From NCBI GenBank assembly GCA_964615375.1, contig CAZTOW010000004.1, positions 186,001 to 250,000 of the forward strand: 64,000 nucleotides of DNA, read 5' to 3'. Numbering within the stretch: the stretch's first letter is position 1; each line of letters opens with the position of its first letter. Below, piece after piece: positions 25,941 to 34,745 of the stretch. The notes beneath the pieces are model-generated. The model ran no database searches, was not told where the DNA came from, and was given only the letters and a program-made list of their open reading frames with translations. Origin of the DNA: CAZKWG01 sp964615375. Its GTDB lineage: Bacteria; Myxococcota_A; UBA796; CAZKWG01. The translations under genes and the position numbers were made by a program.

Positions 25941-28910
25941 ATGACCCCTCAGCTCGCTGGCGCGCCCCGCCTCATCCGCCCCGCAGGGTCGGACGGCGCG
26001 GCGGAGATTCACGAGGGCATCACCGAGTCGGGTGAGCCGGTCACCGTGCGGCGCGTGCTGCCGGCGTTGACCCGCGATCCAGGCCGGAATCACGCGCTCC
26101 AGGCTCGCCTGCGGGACCTCCGCTCGGTGAGCCACCCGCTGCTGCTCGGCGTCCTGGACGTGATCCAGGAGGGCGACGAGCTGTGGGTGGTGGAGGAGCG
26201 GGTGGAGGGCACGCCCCTCTCGGCCCTGGCGGCGCACGCGCGCACCACCGGGGAGCCCATCTCTCCCGCCGTGGTCCTGCACCTCGCCACGCAGCTCTGC
26301 AACGCGCTGGAGGGCCTGCACGGCCAGCCCACGGTCAACGGCGAGGAGGAGTTCATCCTCCACCTCGGCCTGTGGCCCGAGGCGGTGCAGATCACGTCCG
26401 ACGGCGGGCTCAAGGTCGGCGGCTTCGGCCTGATCCGCTCCCCCGTGGGCGGGCCGGCGGGCGGCATGCCCTCGCCCGAGCGCGCGGCCTTCCTGAGCCC
26501 CGAGCAGACCTGGCCCGACCAGAAGCTGACCCCGCCCTCCGATCTCTTCTCGCTGGGCTCCATCGTCTACGAGCTCCTGGTGGGCGAGCCGCTCTTCCAG
26601 GCGGAGAGCGCGCTGCTCACGCTGGAGGCCATCCGCCGGGCGGACGTGGGCGAGGCCGTGCGCGGCGCCGCCGTCTTCCTGCCCGGGGTGGAGCGCATCC
26701 TCCAGCGCACCCTTTCCCTGAACCCGCGCCACCGCTACCAGCGCGCCTTCGTGCTGCGCGAGGACCTGCGCGGGCTGATGGCCTCGCAGAACATGACCGG
26801 GGTCGTGGACGAGCTCTGCGCGCTGGCGGCGAAGGCCCCGCGCCCGGATCCGCTCCCCTTCGTGCCCACGCCCAAGGCCGGCACCCTGCCGCCGCGGCCC
26901 CTGCCGCCCTCGCTCATCCCCTCGGACGAGGATCGCGGGCCGCCGGTCCCGCCCATCCCCCTGCTGAACAAGCTGCTGCCTCCGCCGGACGAGGAGGACT
27001 CCGTCGGCGAGGATCTCTTCGCCATCGACGAGGTGGAGGCGGTCTCCGCCGTGGTGCGCGGTCAGGTCGCCACCCCGAAGGAGGAGCTGCTGGACCTGCG
27101 CGCCTCGGTCCAGTCCATGCGCCCGCCCGACGTGGTGGCCGAGCCGCGCGCCGCCGAGCCCGAGCCGCGCGGGGCCGTGGCCGCCGTGGAGGGCAACGCG
27201 CTCCCCGACGACGAGGAGGAGCGCCCGCTGAGCGACGCGGAGGAGCAGTCCATGGCCATGCGCATCCAGCGCGCCGGCCTGGACCGCGCCTCCATCATCC
27301 GCATCCTCTCCGCCCAGGACGACCCGCCCTCCGGGCTCCCGGTGGACACCGGACCTCCGATCCCGCCGATCACGCAGCCGCTCATCCTCGAGCGCAGCTC
27401 TGAGGCCACCTTCGACGAGGAGCACTCCGACTTCATCGACATGCCGGAGGCCACCGACGGCGCCTTCGAGCCCCCGCCCGGCCAGGAGGTCGCGACCGAC
27501 GGGGGCGACGATCTGGGGATCGATCTGGAGGAGGAGGCCGCCCCGCCCCCGCCGGTGGTCCCGCCCCCGAGCGCCGAGCTCGCGCCGCCGGCCCCCGCCC
27601 CCGCGCCGCCGACGCCCGCGCCCGTGGCCCAGGCCGCCGAGCCCCCGAGCCCGGCCCCTGCGCCGCCCCCCGCTCCCAGCCCCGCGCCGGCCCCCGAGCC
27701 CCCGCCCGCGCCCTCGCCCGTGGGGGTCGCCCGCCCCGCCGCGCCGCCGCCGCGCCCGGCCATGCCGCCCATGCCGCGGAACCTGCCGCCCCCGCCCTCG
27801 GCCCCCGAGCCGCCCCCGCACGTCGGCGTCTCCATGGTCGCCGTGGTGGGCGTGCTGTTGGGGATGGCCCTGGTCTGCGGGATGGCCTTCATCGTCTACA
27901 GCGCGAACACGCCGAAGGAGATCGCGAAGATCGAGGAGCCGCTGCTGCCGAAGGCGGAGCCCAGGGTCGAGCCCCTCCCCGAGCCGGTGGCGAAGGCACC
28001 CGAGCCCGTGACCACCACACCGGAGCCCGTGGCGAAGGACCCCGAGCCCGTGGCCAGGGACCCCGAGCCCGTGGCCAGGGCCCCCGAGCCGAAGCCGGCC
28101 GCGAAGCCCGCCGCCGAGCCGAAGCCCGTGGCGAAGGCCCCCTCCTCGTCCAAGGTCGCCGCCGAGCCCGCCGCGAAGCCCGCGACCAGGCCGGCCGCGA
28201 AGCCCGAGCCGAAGCCCGAGCCCGTGGCCAGGGCCACCACGCCCAAGCCGACCACCACCACGAAGCCCGCTACCCCGGCGAAGACCACGGCCACCCCGCC
28301 GAAGATCGAGACCAGCCCCAGCTCGGTGGCTGATCTCGCCCTGGCGACGGAGCCCGCCCCCAGCCATAGCGGCATCGACTTCGCCGGCTACACCAGCGCC
28401 GCGTCCAAGGGCAAGCTGGACCCCTCCGCCATCATGGCCCTGGAGACCGTGGAGCAGACGGACCCGGACTTCACCCGCGCCCGCACCCTGCTGTTCATGG
28501 ACGCCGAGCGGCGCAAGGACACCCGGAGCTCCGCCCGCTACCTCGCCGAGATCATGAGCGTCCCGGAGAACCGCTACAACCCCATCTTCCTCGTCGAGCA
28601 GGCCAGGAGCGAGATCCGCTCGGGCAGCTACAAGCGCGCGCTGGCCAGCGCCAACAAGGCAGAGCAGTACTGGGCTAGATTACCTAGTGAGCTCGTGTTC
28701 ACCAAGAAGGCCGAGATCTACGAGATCCAGGCCGCCGCGGCCCAGGGCCTCTTCTACGCCTCGGAGGGTGACCAGGAGCTGCTGCAGGAGTCCATCCGGC
28801 TCTGGCAGCGCTACCGCGATCACGTCTCCACCAAGGGCCGCAAGGACCTGGCGGCCAAGGCGGACACCGAGCTGGCCACGCTCCATGAGCTGAGCGCGAA
28901 GCTGAAGTGA
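25941..28910 (+). CDS. Transmembrane receptor with N-terminal protein-kinase-like (pseudokinase) domain
   Basis: 989 aa. Residues about 1-270 follow the Ser/Thr kinase fold (VTVRRVLPA where VAIK lies; LWVVEERVEGTPLSALA hinge; FLSPEQTWPD; SDLFSLGSIVYELLVG). The catalytic loop reads HLGLWPEAVQI (from about 141) instead of HRDLKPxN, and DFG is replaced by GGFG (about 158), so it is very probably inactive. A long acidic/proline-rich region, one transmembrane helix (about 631-654), EPVAK-type repeats and a helical TPR-like C-terminal domain (about 815-989) follow. First gene of a tightly packed run ending at 36714. An AT-rich island sits at 28675-28687. Confidence 0.85.
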   Translation: MTPQLAGAPRLIRPAGSDGAAEIHEGITESGEPVTVRRVLPALTRDPGRNHALQARLRDLRSVSHPLLLGVLDVIQEGDELWVVEERVEGTPLSALAAHARTTGEPISPAVVLHLATQLCNALEGLHGQPTVNGEEEFILHLGLWPEAVQITSDGGLKVGGFGLIRSPVGGPAGGMPSPERAAFLSPEQTWPDQKLTPPSDLFSLGSIVYELLVGEPLFQAESALLTLEAIRRADVGEAVRGAAVFLPGVERILQRTLSLNPRHRYQRAFVLREDLRGLMASQNMTGVVDELCALAAKAPRPDPLPFVPTPKAGTLPPRPLPPSLIPSDEDRGPPVPPIPLLNKLLPPPDEEDSVGEDLFAIDEVEAVSAVVRGQVATPKEELLDLRASVQSMRPPDVVAEPRAAEPEPRGAVAAVEGNALPDDEEERPLSDAEEQSMAMRIQRAGLDRASIIRILSAQDDPPSGLPVDTGPPIPPITQPLILERSSEATFDEEHSDFIDMPEATDGAFEPPPGQEVATDGGDDLGIDLEEEAAPPPPVVPPPSAELAPPAPAPAPPTPAPVAQAAEPPSPAPAPPPAPSPAPAPEPPPAPSPVGVARPAAPPPRPAMPPMPRNLPPPPSAPEPPPHVGVSMVAVVGVLLGMALVCGMAFIVYSANTPKEIAKIEEPLLPKAEPRVEPLPEPVAKAPEPVTTTPEPVAKDPEPVARDPEPVARAPEPKPAAKPAAEPKPVAKAPSSSKVAAEPAAKPATRPAAKPEPKPEPVARATTPKPTTTTKPATPAKTTATPPKIETSPSSVADLALATEPAPSHSGIDFAGYTSAASKGKLDPSAIMALETVEQTDPDFTRARTLLFMDAERRKDTRSSARYLAEIMSVPENRYNPIFLVEQARSEIRSGSYKRALASANKAEQYWARLPSELVFTKKAEIYEIQAAAAQGLFYASEGDQELLQESIRLWQRYRDHVSTKGRKDLAAKADTELATLHELSAKLK
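28675..28687. promoter_or_regulatory. Intragenic AT-rich palindrome, family A site 3 (CTAGATTACCTAG)
   Basis: CTAGAT-T-ACCTAG inside the pseudokinase gene, encoded by gct aga tta cct agt. The flanks TGGG upstream and GAGCTCGTG downstream echo sites 4 and 2 respectively. Confidence 0.45.
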
Positions 28911-28918
28911 GGACCACG

Positions 28919-29347
28919 ATGCAGAAGAGCCTGATCCTCGCCCTGCTCCTGGCCGCGCCGCTCACGGGCTGCGCCGGCAAGCACGTCATCTCCGGGACGG
29001 TCATCGACCGCAACGGCCAGCCCGTGCCCCGCGCCATCGTCTCGCTGGAGCCGGGCGGCGTGGAGATGATCACGGACCGCGAAGGCGGCTTCACCATCGA
29101 CTACCTGCGCGACCCGGAGGGCCGCCGCATCCCGCTGGCGCGCCGCACCGAGTACACGCTGGGCGTGCTGAAGCCGGGCTTCCACGCCGTGAGCGAGCAG
29201 GTGGAGTTCAAGCGCGGGACGCTGACCCTCAGCCCGCTCACCTTGCTGGAGGACACCATCGAGGTAGGCCCCAGCGAGGGCGACCTGGACCCCGGGCGCT
29301 ACCGGGATCGCGCGCACTCCGACGGGAGCAACTACGAAGGTGAGTAG
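28919..29347 (+). CDS. Lipoprotein with carboxypeptidase-regulatory-like domain
   Basis: 142 aa from ATG 28919, with GAGG 6 nt upstream. Lipobox LTGC at about residue 18. VISGTVIDRNGQPVPRAIVSLEPGG followed by TDREGGFTIDYL is the typical CarboxypepD_reg/TonB-plug-like beta sandwich, which binds proteins or carbohydrates in the envelope. It follows the pseudokinase gene after 8 nt and overlaps the next gene by 8 nt, so it probably works with them. Confidence 0.85.
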   Translation: MQKSLILALLLAAPLTGCAGKHVISGTVIDRNGQPVPRAIVSLEPGGVEMITDREGGFTIDYLRDPEGRRIPLARRTEYTLGVLKPGFHAVSEQVEFKRGTLTLSPLTLLEDTIEVGPSEGDLDPGRYRDRAHSDGSNYEGE

Positions 29348-30659
29348 GGAGATCCCGCTCGCGCTGGCGCTGATGCTCGGCGGGCTCCCCGGCTGTGGGG
29401 ATCCGGTCGTGGAGCCGGCGCCCAGCTCTGCCGCGCCGACGCCGGGCCCGGGCTGGATCGAGGAGATCGTGGCGAAGCCCGAGGTTTTCACGGCCCTGGT
29501 GGACGCGAGCGGACGCGAGGGCTGGGCCGCCCTGCACCGCGGGGACTACCTGGCGGCCGCCGAGGGGCTGAAGACGGGCCTGCCCGCCGCGCGAGCCTGG
29601 GCGGAGCGCGAGGCGCTGGACCGCGACCTGTCGCTGCTGGCCTGTGAGACCTGGGAGCGCACCTTCCGCGCCTGGGAGCAGCGCGCCGTGATCCCGGAGG
29701 ACAGCGCCATCCCGCTGGTGGCCGCGCTGGCCGCCTGGGAGCAGGGCGACGCCGAGCGGGCGAAGGCCTGGCTCTCCCGGCCCCTGAAGGGCGTGGAGCT
29801 CCAGGAGGCGGCTCGAGCCCTGAGCGCGGGCATCGCGGCCCCCCCTGGCGACGGGCCGCTCTCCACCCGCCTGAAGGCCCACCTGCGCGACCGCGCGGGA
29901 GAGGAGATCGGCGGCCTGGTCCCCCCCTACGCGGAGCCCCTGCTGCTGGAGCCCTCGGGGGAGGGCACGCGCACGCTCTGGGATCCCCTGGTCTTCGGCA
30001 CGCTGACCCGCATGCACCGCCGGCTCGGCGAGCTCGCCGCGGGTGGACCCCTCGCCCAGGGCCTGGGCGCGGCGGAGCCCTCTCTGGCCGCGCACCTGCT
30101 CTCCGTGTGGTGGGGCGCGGCCGAGCTCCAAGCCGATCTCGCCCGCGACCCGGAGCTCCGCTCGGCGGGAGCCCTCGGCCCCTCCTGGCTCGGCCCGGCG
30201 CCCTCCCCCGAGGACGCGGATGACGCCGACGCCGCGCGCGCCCGGGTCGCCGCCCTCGACGAGGCCCTGGAGGGCTGGAAGGCGGGGCTCGAGGAGCGGG
30301 CCAGCCCGGAGGGTCGGGAGCTGCTGGTCGGCCTCGACCTCGTGGCTGGCTGGCGCGCGCGTCAGCTCGTGGCCTGGGCTCGCGCCGCGCTCCAGGCCGG
30401 TCACCCGCGACAGGCCCTGGTCTACGCCCAGCTCGCCCAGGATCTGCGCAGCCCGCGCCAGATCGGGCCCACCAACCCGCCCGCGCTCTACGCCCTCATG
30501 GCGCACGCGGAGCTCGCTCAGGGCCACGCCCGCCAGGCGCTGGACGCCCTCACCCCGCTGGTCGCGGCCGAGCCGCTGGCCCGCGGGCTCTCGGAGACCC
30601 TCGGAGACCTCGCGGTGCTCGAGGGGATGGGTCGCCTCGGCGACTCGAAGGAGAACTGA
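29340..30659 (+). CDS. TPR-type lipoprotein of unknown function
   Basis: 439 aa from GTG 29340. Lipobox LPGC (about residue 19), then a Pro/Ala spacer. The rest is almost entirely helical, Ala/Leu/Glu-rich, with TPR-like pairs (ALYALMAHAELAQGHARQALDALTPLV, and the GHPRQALVYAQLAQDL repeat). No enzymatic motif is seen. The gene overlaps its upstream neighbour and ends 2 nt before the solute-binding protein gene, implying a structural or regulatory partner of the peptide transporter; that link is inference. Confidence 0.75.
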   Translation: MSREIPLALALMLGGLPGCGDPVVEPAPSSAAPTPGPGWIEEIVAKPEVFTALVDASGREGWAALHRGDYLAAAEGLKTGLPAARAWAEREALDRDLSLLACETWERTFRAWEQRAVIPEDSAIPLVAALAAWEQGDAERAKAWLSRPLKGVELQEAARALSAGIAAPPGDGPLSTRLKAHLRDRAGEEIGGLVPPYAEPLLLEPSGEGTRTLWDPLVFGTLTRMHRRLGELAAGGPLAQGLGAAEPSLAAHLLSVWWGAAELQADLARDPELRSAGALGPSWLGPAPSPEDADDADAARARVAALDEALEGWKAGLEERASPEGRELLVGLDLVAGWRARQLVAWARAALQAGHPRQALVYAQLAQDLRSPRQIGPTNPPALYALMAHAELAQGHARQALDALTPLVAAEPLARGLSETLGDLAVLEGMGRLGDSKEN

Positions 30660-30661
30660 AG

Positions 30662-32170
30662 GTGAAGCTCAAGAGACCGCTCTTCTTGACCCTGGTGGCC
30701 GCCCTCGGGCTCGGCGCGGGGCCCTTCCGCTACGCCGAGGACCAGGCGCCAGCCATCATCAACCCGCTGTTCACGACCTCGATGAGCGAGGCGCGGATCA
30801 ACGAGCTGCTCTTCGAGAGCCTGTACACGGACGATCGCGAGCTGAAGACCGTCCCGCAGCTGGCGAAGTCGGCCGAGATCGGCCTCGACCGCACCACCAT
30901 GCGCATCCTGCTCCGCGACGACGTGCGCTGGCACGACGGCCGGAAGTTCACGGCCAACGACGTGGTCTTCACGATCAAGGCGCTGCAGGACAAGGGCACG
31001 CTGTCCACCGAGGCGGGCCGCGTGGCCTGGATCAAGGACGCCATCGCCGAGAGCGAGACCTCCGTGCGCCTGGTCTTCCACCGGCCCGAGGCGGCCCCGG
31101 AGGAGAAGCTCTACTTCAAGATCCTGCCGGAGCACATCTTCGCCGGCACCGCCATCAAGCGGAACGACCCCTTCCGCACGAAGCCGGTGGGCACGGGCCC
31201 CTACCACTTCGTGCGCTACAACGACGACAACAGCGTGACCTTGCAGCGGGACGACGAGCGGGCCGGGCCGGGCGGGCTCCCCGAGATCATCATGCGCGAG
31301 GTCAGCGACAAAAACTATCAGGCGAAGCTCCTGCTCTACGAGAGCCTGGAGGCCCTGGTGCGCGTGCTGCCGCGAGACCTGGCCATGCTCCAAGGCAACC
31401 GCAAGGTCACGCTCTACCCCTACCAGACCAACTCCTGGTGGTACCTCGGCTACAACCTGAAGCGCGCCCCCTTCGACGACCCGGAGCTGCGCGCCGCCCT
31501 CACCGAGATGGTGGACCCCCAGAGCCTGCTGGACCCGGTGGGCACGGGCGAGCTGGTGACCGGCCCCTTCGTGCCCTCGAGCCCCTTCTACAACCACGAC
31601 GTGCCGGCCTACAAGCCTGATCTCGCCGCGGCGGGCGCGCTGCTGGAGGCCGAGGGCTACCAGAAGGTGAGCAACGTCTGGACCAAGGACGGCAAGCAGC
31701 TCACCCTGCGCATCACCGCCCACAAGTCGCTGGAGACCGCCCAGGAGGTCTGCATCAACCTCCAGAGCCAGCTTCAGGCGGCTGGCGTCAAGGCGGAGAT
31801 CACCTTCCTGGACGACGCGGCCTGGAAGGCCCAGGTCTGGCGGGATCGCAACTTCGACCTCATCCTGTCCCAGTGGAGCTTCGACCGCAACGAGGACGTG
31901 CGCGAGCAGCTCCACTCCCAGGGCAGCCGCAACTTCGTGGGCTACCAGAGCCCCGAGGTGGACGCGCTGCTGGACCGCGCCCGCGACGCCACCGACCCGC
32001 AGCAGAAGAAGCTCGCGCTGCGCGAGGTCCACAAGCGGGTCCACGACGATCTGCCGATGATGTTCCTCTGGTCGCTGGACAGCTACAGCGCCATGACGTC
32101 CAAAGTGAAGAACGTCGTCGTACACCCGTTCTACTTCTTCACCTGGGTACGAGACTGGCAGGCGTCCTGA
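30662..32170 (+). CDS. Peptide/opine-type ABC transporter solute-binding protein (SBP_bac_5, OppA/DppA-like)
   Basis: 502 aa from GTG 30662. The export signal (LTLVAALGLGAG) lacks a lipobox Cys, so the mature protein should be free in the periplasm. Family hallmarks: INELLFESLY, DDVRWHDGRKFTANDVVFTIKAL, GTGPYHF, and the C-terminal VHKRVHDDLPMMFLW. Binds oligopeptides or similar ligands for the permease encoded directly downstream. Between its stop and the next gene lies repeat copy B, which separates it slightly from the otherwise overlapping genes. Confidence 0.93.
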   Translation: MKLKRPLFLTLVAALGLGAGPFRYAEDQAPAIINPLFTTSMSEARINELLFESLYTDDRELKTVPQLAKSAEIGLDRTTMRILLRDDVRWHDGRKFTANDVVFTIKALQDKGTLSTEAGRVAWIKDAIAESETSVRLVFHRPEAAPEEKLYFKILPEHIFAGTAIKRNDPFRTKPVGTGPYHFVRYNDDNSVTLQRDDERAGPGGLPEIIMREVSDKNYQAKLLLYESLEALVRVLPRDLAMLQGNRKVTLYPYQTNSWWYLGYNLKRAPFDDPELRAALTEMVDPQSLLDPVGTGELVTGPFVPSSPFYNHDVPAYKPDLAAAGALLEAEGYQKVSNVWTKDGKQLTLRITAHKSLETAQEVCINLQSQLQAAGVKAEITFLDDAAWKAQVWRDRNFDLILSQWSFDRNEDVREQLHSQGSRNFVGYQSPEVDALLDRARDATDPQQKKLALREVHKRVHDDLPMMFLWSLDSYSAMTSKVKNVVVHPFYFFTWVRDWQAS

Positions 32171-32175
32171 TGCAT

Positions 32176-32236
32176 GGGTGGGGGCGCTGCCCCCGCTCGA
32201 CGCCGCGCTCACCGCGCGGCGGGCGCCTCCGGCGCA
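32176..32236 (+). repeat. Hairpin-rich intergenic repeat, copy B
   Basis: About 61 bp, reverse complement of copy A without its 47-bp insertion: GGGGGC-GCT-GCCCCC hairpin, then CGCCGCGC-TCACC-GCGCGGCG, then the GGGCGCCTCCGGCGC hairpin. It lies between the solute-binding protein and permease genes and has the same orientation relative to the downstream gene as copy A has to purH. Confidence 0.85.
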
Positions 32237-32255
32237 TACCGCGTTGGATTCGCCC

Positions 32256-33191
32256 TTGTCCGTCCTGAGATCCATCCTCGGAGCGCTCTCTCGCTGGGCG
32301 CTCACGATCCTGGCCGCGGCGGCGCTGCTCCAGCTCCTGCTGATCCTGGCGCCGGGGGATCCGGTGGATCTGCTGCCCAACGGGGAGGAGCTGCGCCCGG
32401 CGCTGGAGCGGGAGTGGCGGCTGGACCGCCCGGCGCACGAGCGGATCCTGAGGGCGCTGGCCGACGCCGCGACGGGCGATCTGGGGGAGAGCCTGTCGGT
32501 CCGCCCGGGGGAGCCGGTGCTGAGCCTGGTGGCGAAGGCGGGGCCGCCCTCCCTGCTGCGCCTGCTGGGGGCGCTGGCGGTCTCGATGGCAGCGGGGGTG
32601 GGGCTCGCGGCCTGGAGGGCACGGGCCGCCTCGGGGCTGGCGCGGGCGATCTCAGCGCTCCCGGTCTTTCTGCTCTGCTGGCTGTGCGTGACCGGGCTCA
32701 ACGCGGCGGCCTGGGCGGGCATGGAGGCGGGCTGGTGGGCGCGGCCGGAGTGGTTCGCCCTCCCCGACCAGAGCTCGCCGCTGCGATCCCTGCTGGCGGT
32801 GCTGGCGCTCGGGCTGGCCTCGGGCGCGCTCAGCGAGGTGCGCGGGGCCACCCGGGACGAGCTCCGGCGTATCGAGGCCGACGGCTACCTGGACGGGGCG
32901 CGGGGGCTCGGGCTGGCGGCCTGGCCACACCTGGCCTTGAACCTGCTCCCGCCGCTGCTGACGGTCGCGGCCAGCCGGGTGGGCTTCCTGCTGGGCGGGC
33001 TGGTGGTGGTGGAGAAGGCGCTGCTGCTGGGCGGGGCCGGCTCCCTGCTGTGGGACGCGGCGCTGGGGCGGGACTACCCGCTGGCCCTGGGGCTGGGGCT
33101 GCTGAGCGCGGTGACGGTGGCGAGCGCGCGCCTGGTGGCAGAGCTGCTGCGGCACCTGCTGGATCCGCGGCTGCGCGAGGGGGGCGCGTGA
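32256..33191 (+). CDS. ABC transporter permease, OppB/DppB-type
   Basis: 311 aa from TTG 32256. The open frame reaches GTG 32178, but that stretch is repeat copy B, and the family begins with a basic residue and helix followed by LAPGDPV, which is seen here at about residues 28-35. Six hydrophobic helices; the EAA-type cytoplasmic loop is DELRRIEADGYLDGARGLGL. It forms the membrane channel with the OppC-like protein. No clear ribosome-binding site, so the start is tentative. Overlaps the next gene by 4 nt. Confidence 0.85.
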   Translation: MSVLRSILGALSRWALTILAAAALLQLLLILAPGDPVDLLPNGEELRPALEREWRLDRPAHERILRALADAATGDLGESLSVRPGEPVLSLVAKAGPPSLLRLLGALAVSMAAGVGLAAWRARAASGLARAISALPVFLLCWLCVTGLNAAAWAGMEAGWWARPEWFALPDQSSPLRSLLAVLALGLASGALSEVRGATRDELRRIEADGYLDGARGLGLAAWPHLALNLLPPLLTVAASRVGFLLGGLVVVEKALLLGGAGSLLWDAALGRDYPLALGLGLLSAVTVASARLVAELLRHLLDPRLREGGA

Positions 33192-33976
33192 GGCGGGGGG
33201 CGGCGGCCATCCTCCTGGTCTTTGGCCTGCTCTGGGCCTGGGCGCTGGTCTCGGGCTACGACCCGGTGGCCGACGTGAACCCCGCCGCCGCCAGCCTGGG
33301 GCCCTCGCTGACCCATCTCCTGGGTACGGATCACCTGGGCCGGGACGTGCTCTCGCGCGTGGCGCTGGCGGTGGGGGGCTTCGCCGGGCCGGGGATGGTG
33401 GCGGCGCTGCTGTCCGCGCTCGTGGGCGTGCCGCTGGGGGCGCTGATCGGGGCGGCGGACGGCGTGATCTCCGGGGCGGCGCGGCTCTTGATGGGGGCCC
33501 TGGCCAGCGTGCCCGGCTTCGTGCTGGCCCTGCTCATGGCGACCGTCTGGGGGGCGAGCCCAGGCGTGCTGGCGCTCTCGATCGGCCTGGCCTACGCGCC
33601 CGCTCTGGCCGAGGAGGTCGGCGCGCGCCTTCAGGGCCTGTATCGCGCGGAATTCGTGCTTGCCCTCCGCGCCCACGGCCACGGCGAGGCCCGCATCCTG
33701 CTGTGGCACCTGCTCTGGCTCAACGCCCGCGCGCTCACGCTGCGCCACGCGCTCCAGGTCTTCGCGTTCACGCTGGCGACCGAGACCACGCTCTCCTACC
33801 TGGGCGGCTACGGGGTGGCCGAGCCCCAGCCCTCCTGGGGCAACATGCTGAGCCTCTCCTTCGGCCGCCAGGACAACCCCCTGGCCGCGCTGGCCCCGGC
33901 CCTCTGCCTGTGGGCGGCCAGCCTCGCCCTCGCCCTGCTGGCCGGCGGGGTGGTGGAGCGGCGCCATGGGCGCTGA
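33188..33976 (+). CDS. ABC transporter permease, OppC/DppC-type
   Basis: 262 aa from GTG 33188 (GTGA overlap with the previous gene). The family's signature LLGTDHLGRDVLSRV is at about 43-57. The EAA loop is RAEFVLALRAHGHGEARILLWHL, followed by TLATETTLSYLGGYG and WGNML, all typical of DppC/OppC. The usual N-terminal extension is short. Ends inside the start of the ATPase gene (11-nt overlap). Confidence 0.93.
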   Translation: MRRGAAAILLVFGLLWAWALVSGYDPVADVNPAAASLGPSLTHLLGTDHLGRDVLSRVALAVGGFAGPGMVAALLSALVGVPLGALIGAADGVISGAARLLMGALASVPGFVLALLMATVWGASPGVLALSIGLAYAPALAEEVGARLQGLYRAEFVLALRAHGHGEARILLWHLLWLNARALTLRHALQVFAFTLATETTLSYLGGYGVAEPQPSWGNMLSLSFGRQDNPLAALAPALCLWAASLALALLAGGVVERRHGR

Positions 33977-34745
33977 TCGCCTGATCGCGGAGGGGCTCCG
34001 CGTGCGCGCGGGCGAGCGGGAGCTGCTGCGGGGCGTGTCGCTGACCCTGCGTGCGGGCGAGCTCACCCTGCTGGTGGGGCCCAGCGGGGCGGGAAAATCG
34101 CAGCTCTGCCGCGCGCTGGTGGGCCTGGTGCGCGCGCGCCCGGGGCTGGTCGCGGGGAGCGTGACCCTCTTCTTGGACGGCCAGGAGCGGCGCGTATTCG
34201 AGCCCGGACGGGACGCCTCCGCCGAATTCCGGGGCTCTACCCTCGCCTGGCTCCCCCAGCACGGACAGGGGGCGCTGGATCCGCTGCTGCGGGCGCGGCG
34301 GCAGCTCGCCCAGGCGGCGGCCCCGGGCGAGGGCGAGGCGGCCATCCTGGACGCGCTGCGGGCGGCCGGCTTCGAGCGGCCGGGGGAGGTGCTGGACCGC
34401 TACCCCCACCAGCTCTCCGGCGGCATGGCCCAGCGGGTGGCCCTGGCCCGCGCCCTGCTGCGGCGGGCCCGCTTCCTGCTGGTGGACGAGCCCACCACCG
34501 GCCTCGACCCCAGCGCCGCCGCCGCCGTGCTCCAGACCCTGGCCCGCCTGCGGGATCAGGGGGCGGGGATCCTGCTGGTGAGCCACGATCTGCGCCTGGC
34601 GCCGCGGGTGGCGGACCGGGTGAGCTTCCTCTCCGAGGGGCGGATCGTCGAGGAGCTCCCGGCGTCTGCGCTGCGGGAGGCGGCCTCGGACGAGGCCCGG
34701 GCGCTGCTCGAGGCCACGGCCCGGGTGGCGGGAGGCGCGCTGTGA
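33966..34745 (+). CDS. ABC transporter ATPase, OppD-type
   Basis: 259 aa. Walker A GPSGAGKS (about 39-46), ABC signature LSGGMAQR, Walker B FLLVDEPTTGLD and switch His in LVSHDL. The C-terminal oligopeptide extension usual in full-length OppD (with its Cys cluster) is absent, so the protein is short for the family. Powers the peptide permease with the second ATPase. Overlaps both neighbours. Confidence 0.93.
   Translation: MGADRLIAEGLRVRAGERELLRGVSLTLRAGELTLLVGPSGAGKSQLCRALVGLVRARPGLVAGSVTLFLDGQERRVFEPGRDASAEFRGSTLAWLPQHGQGALDPLLRARRQLAQAAAPGEGEAAILDALRAAGFERPGEVLDRYPHQLSGGMAQRVALARALLRRARFLLVDEPTTGLDPSAAAAVLQTLARLRDQGAGILLVSHDLRLAPRVADRVSFLSEGRIVEELPASALREAASDEARALLEATARVAGGAL

Noticed and set aside
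25809..28367. Minus-strand extension of the small exported protein across the pseudokinase gene
   Set aside because: Low-complexity Gly/Arg sequence antisense to clear kinase-fold coding; the real start at 25808 has a good ribosome-binding site.
32178..32255. GTG 32178 as start of the OppB-like permease
   Set aside because: The added residues are encoded by repeat copy B, whose other copy gives the same peptide in the purH leader.
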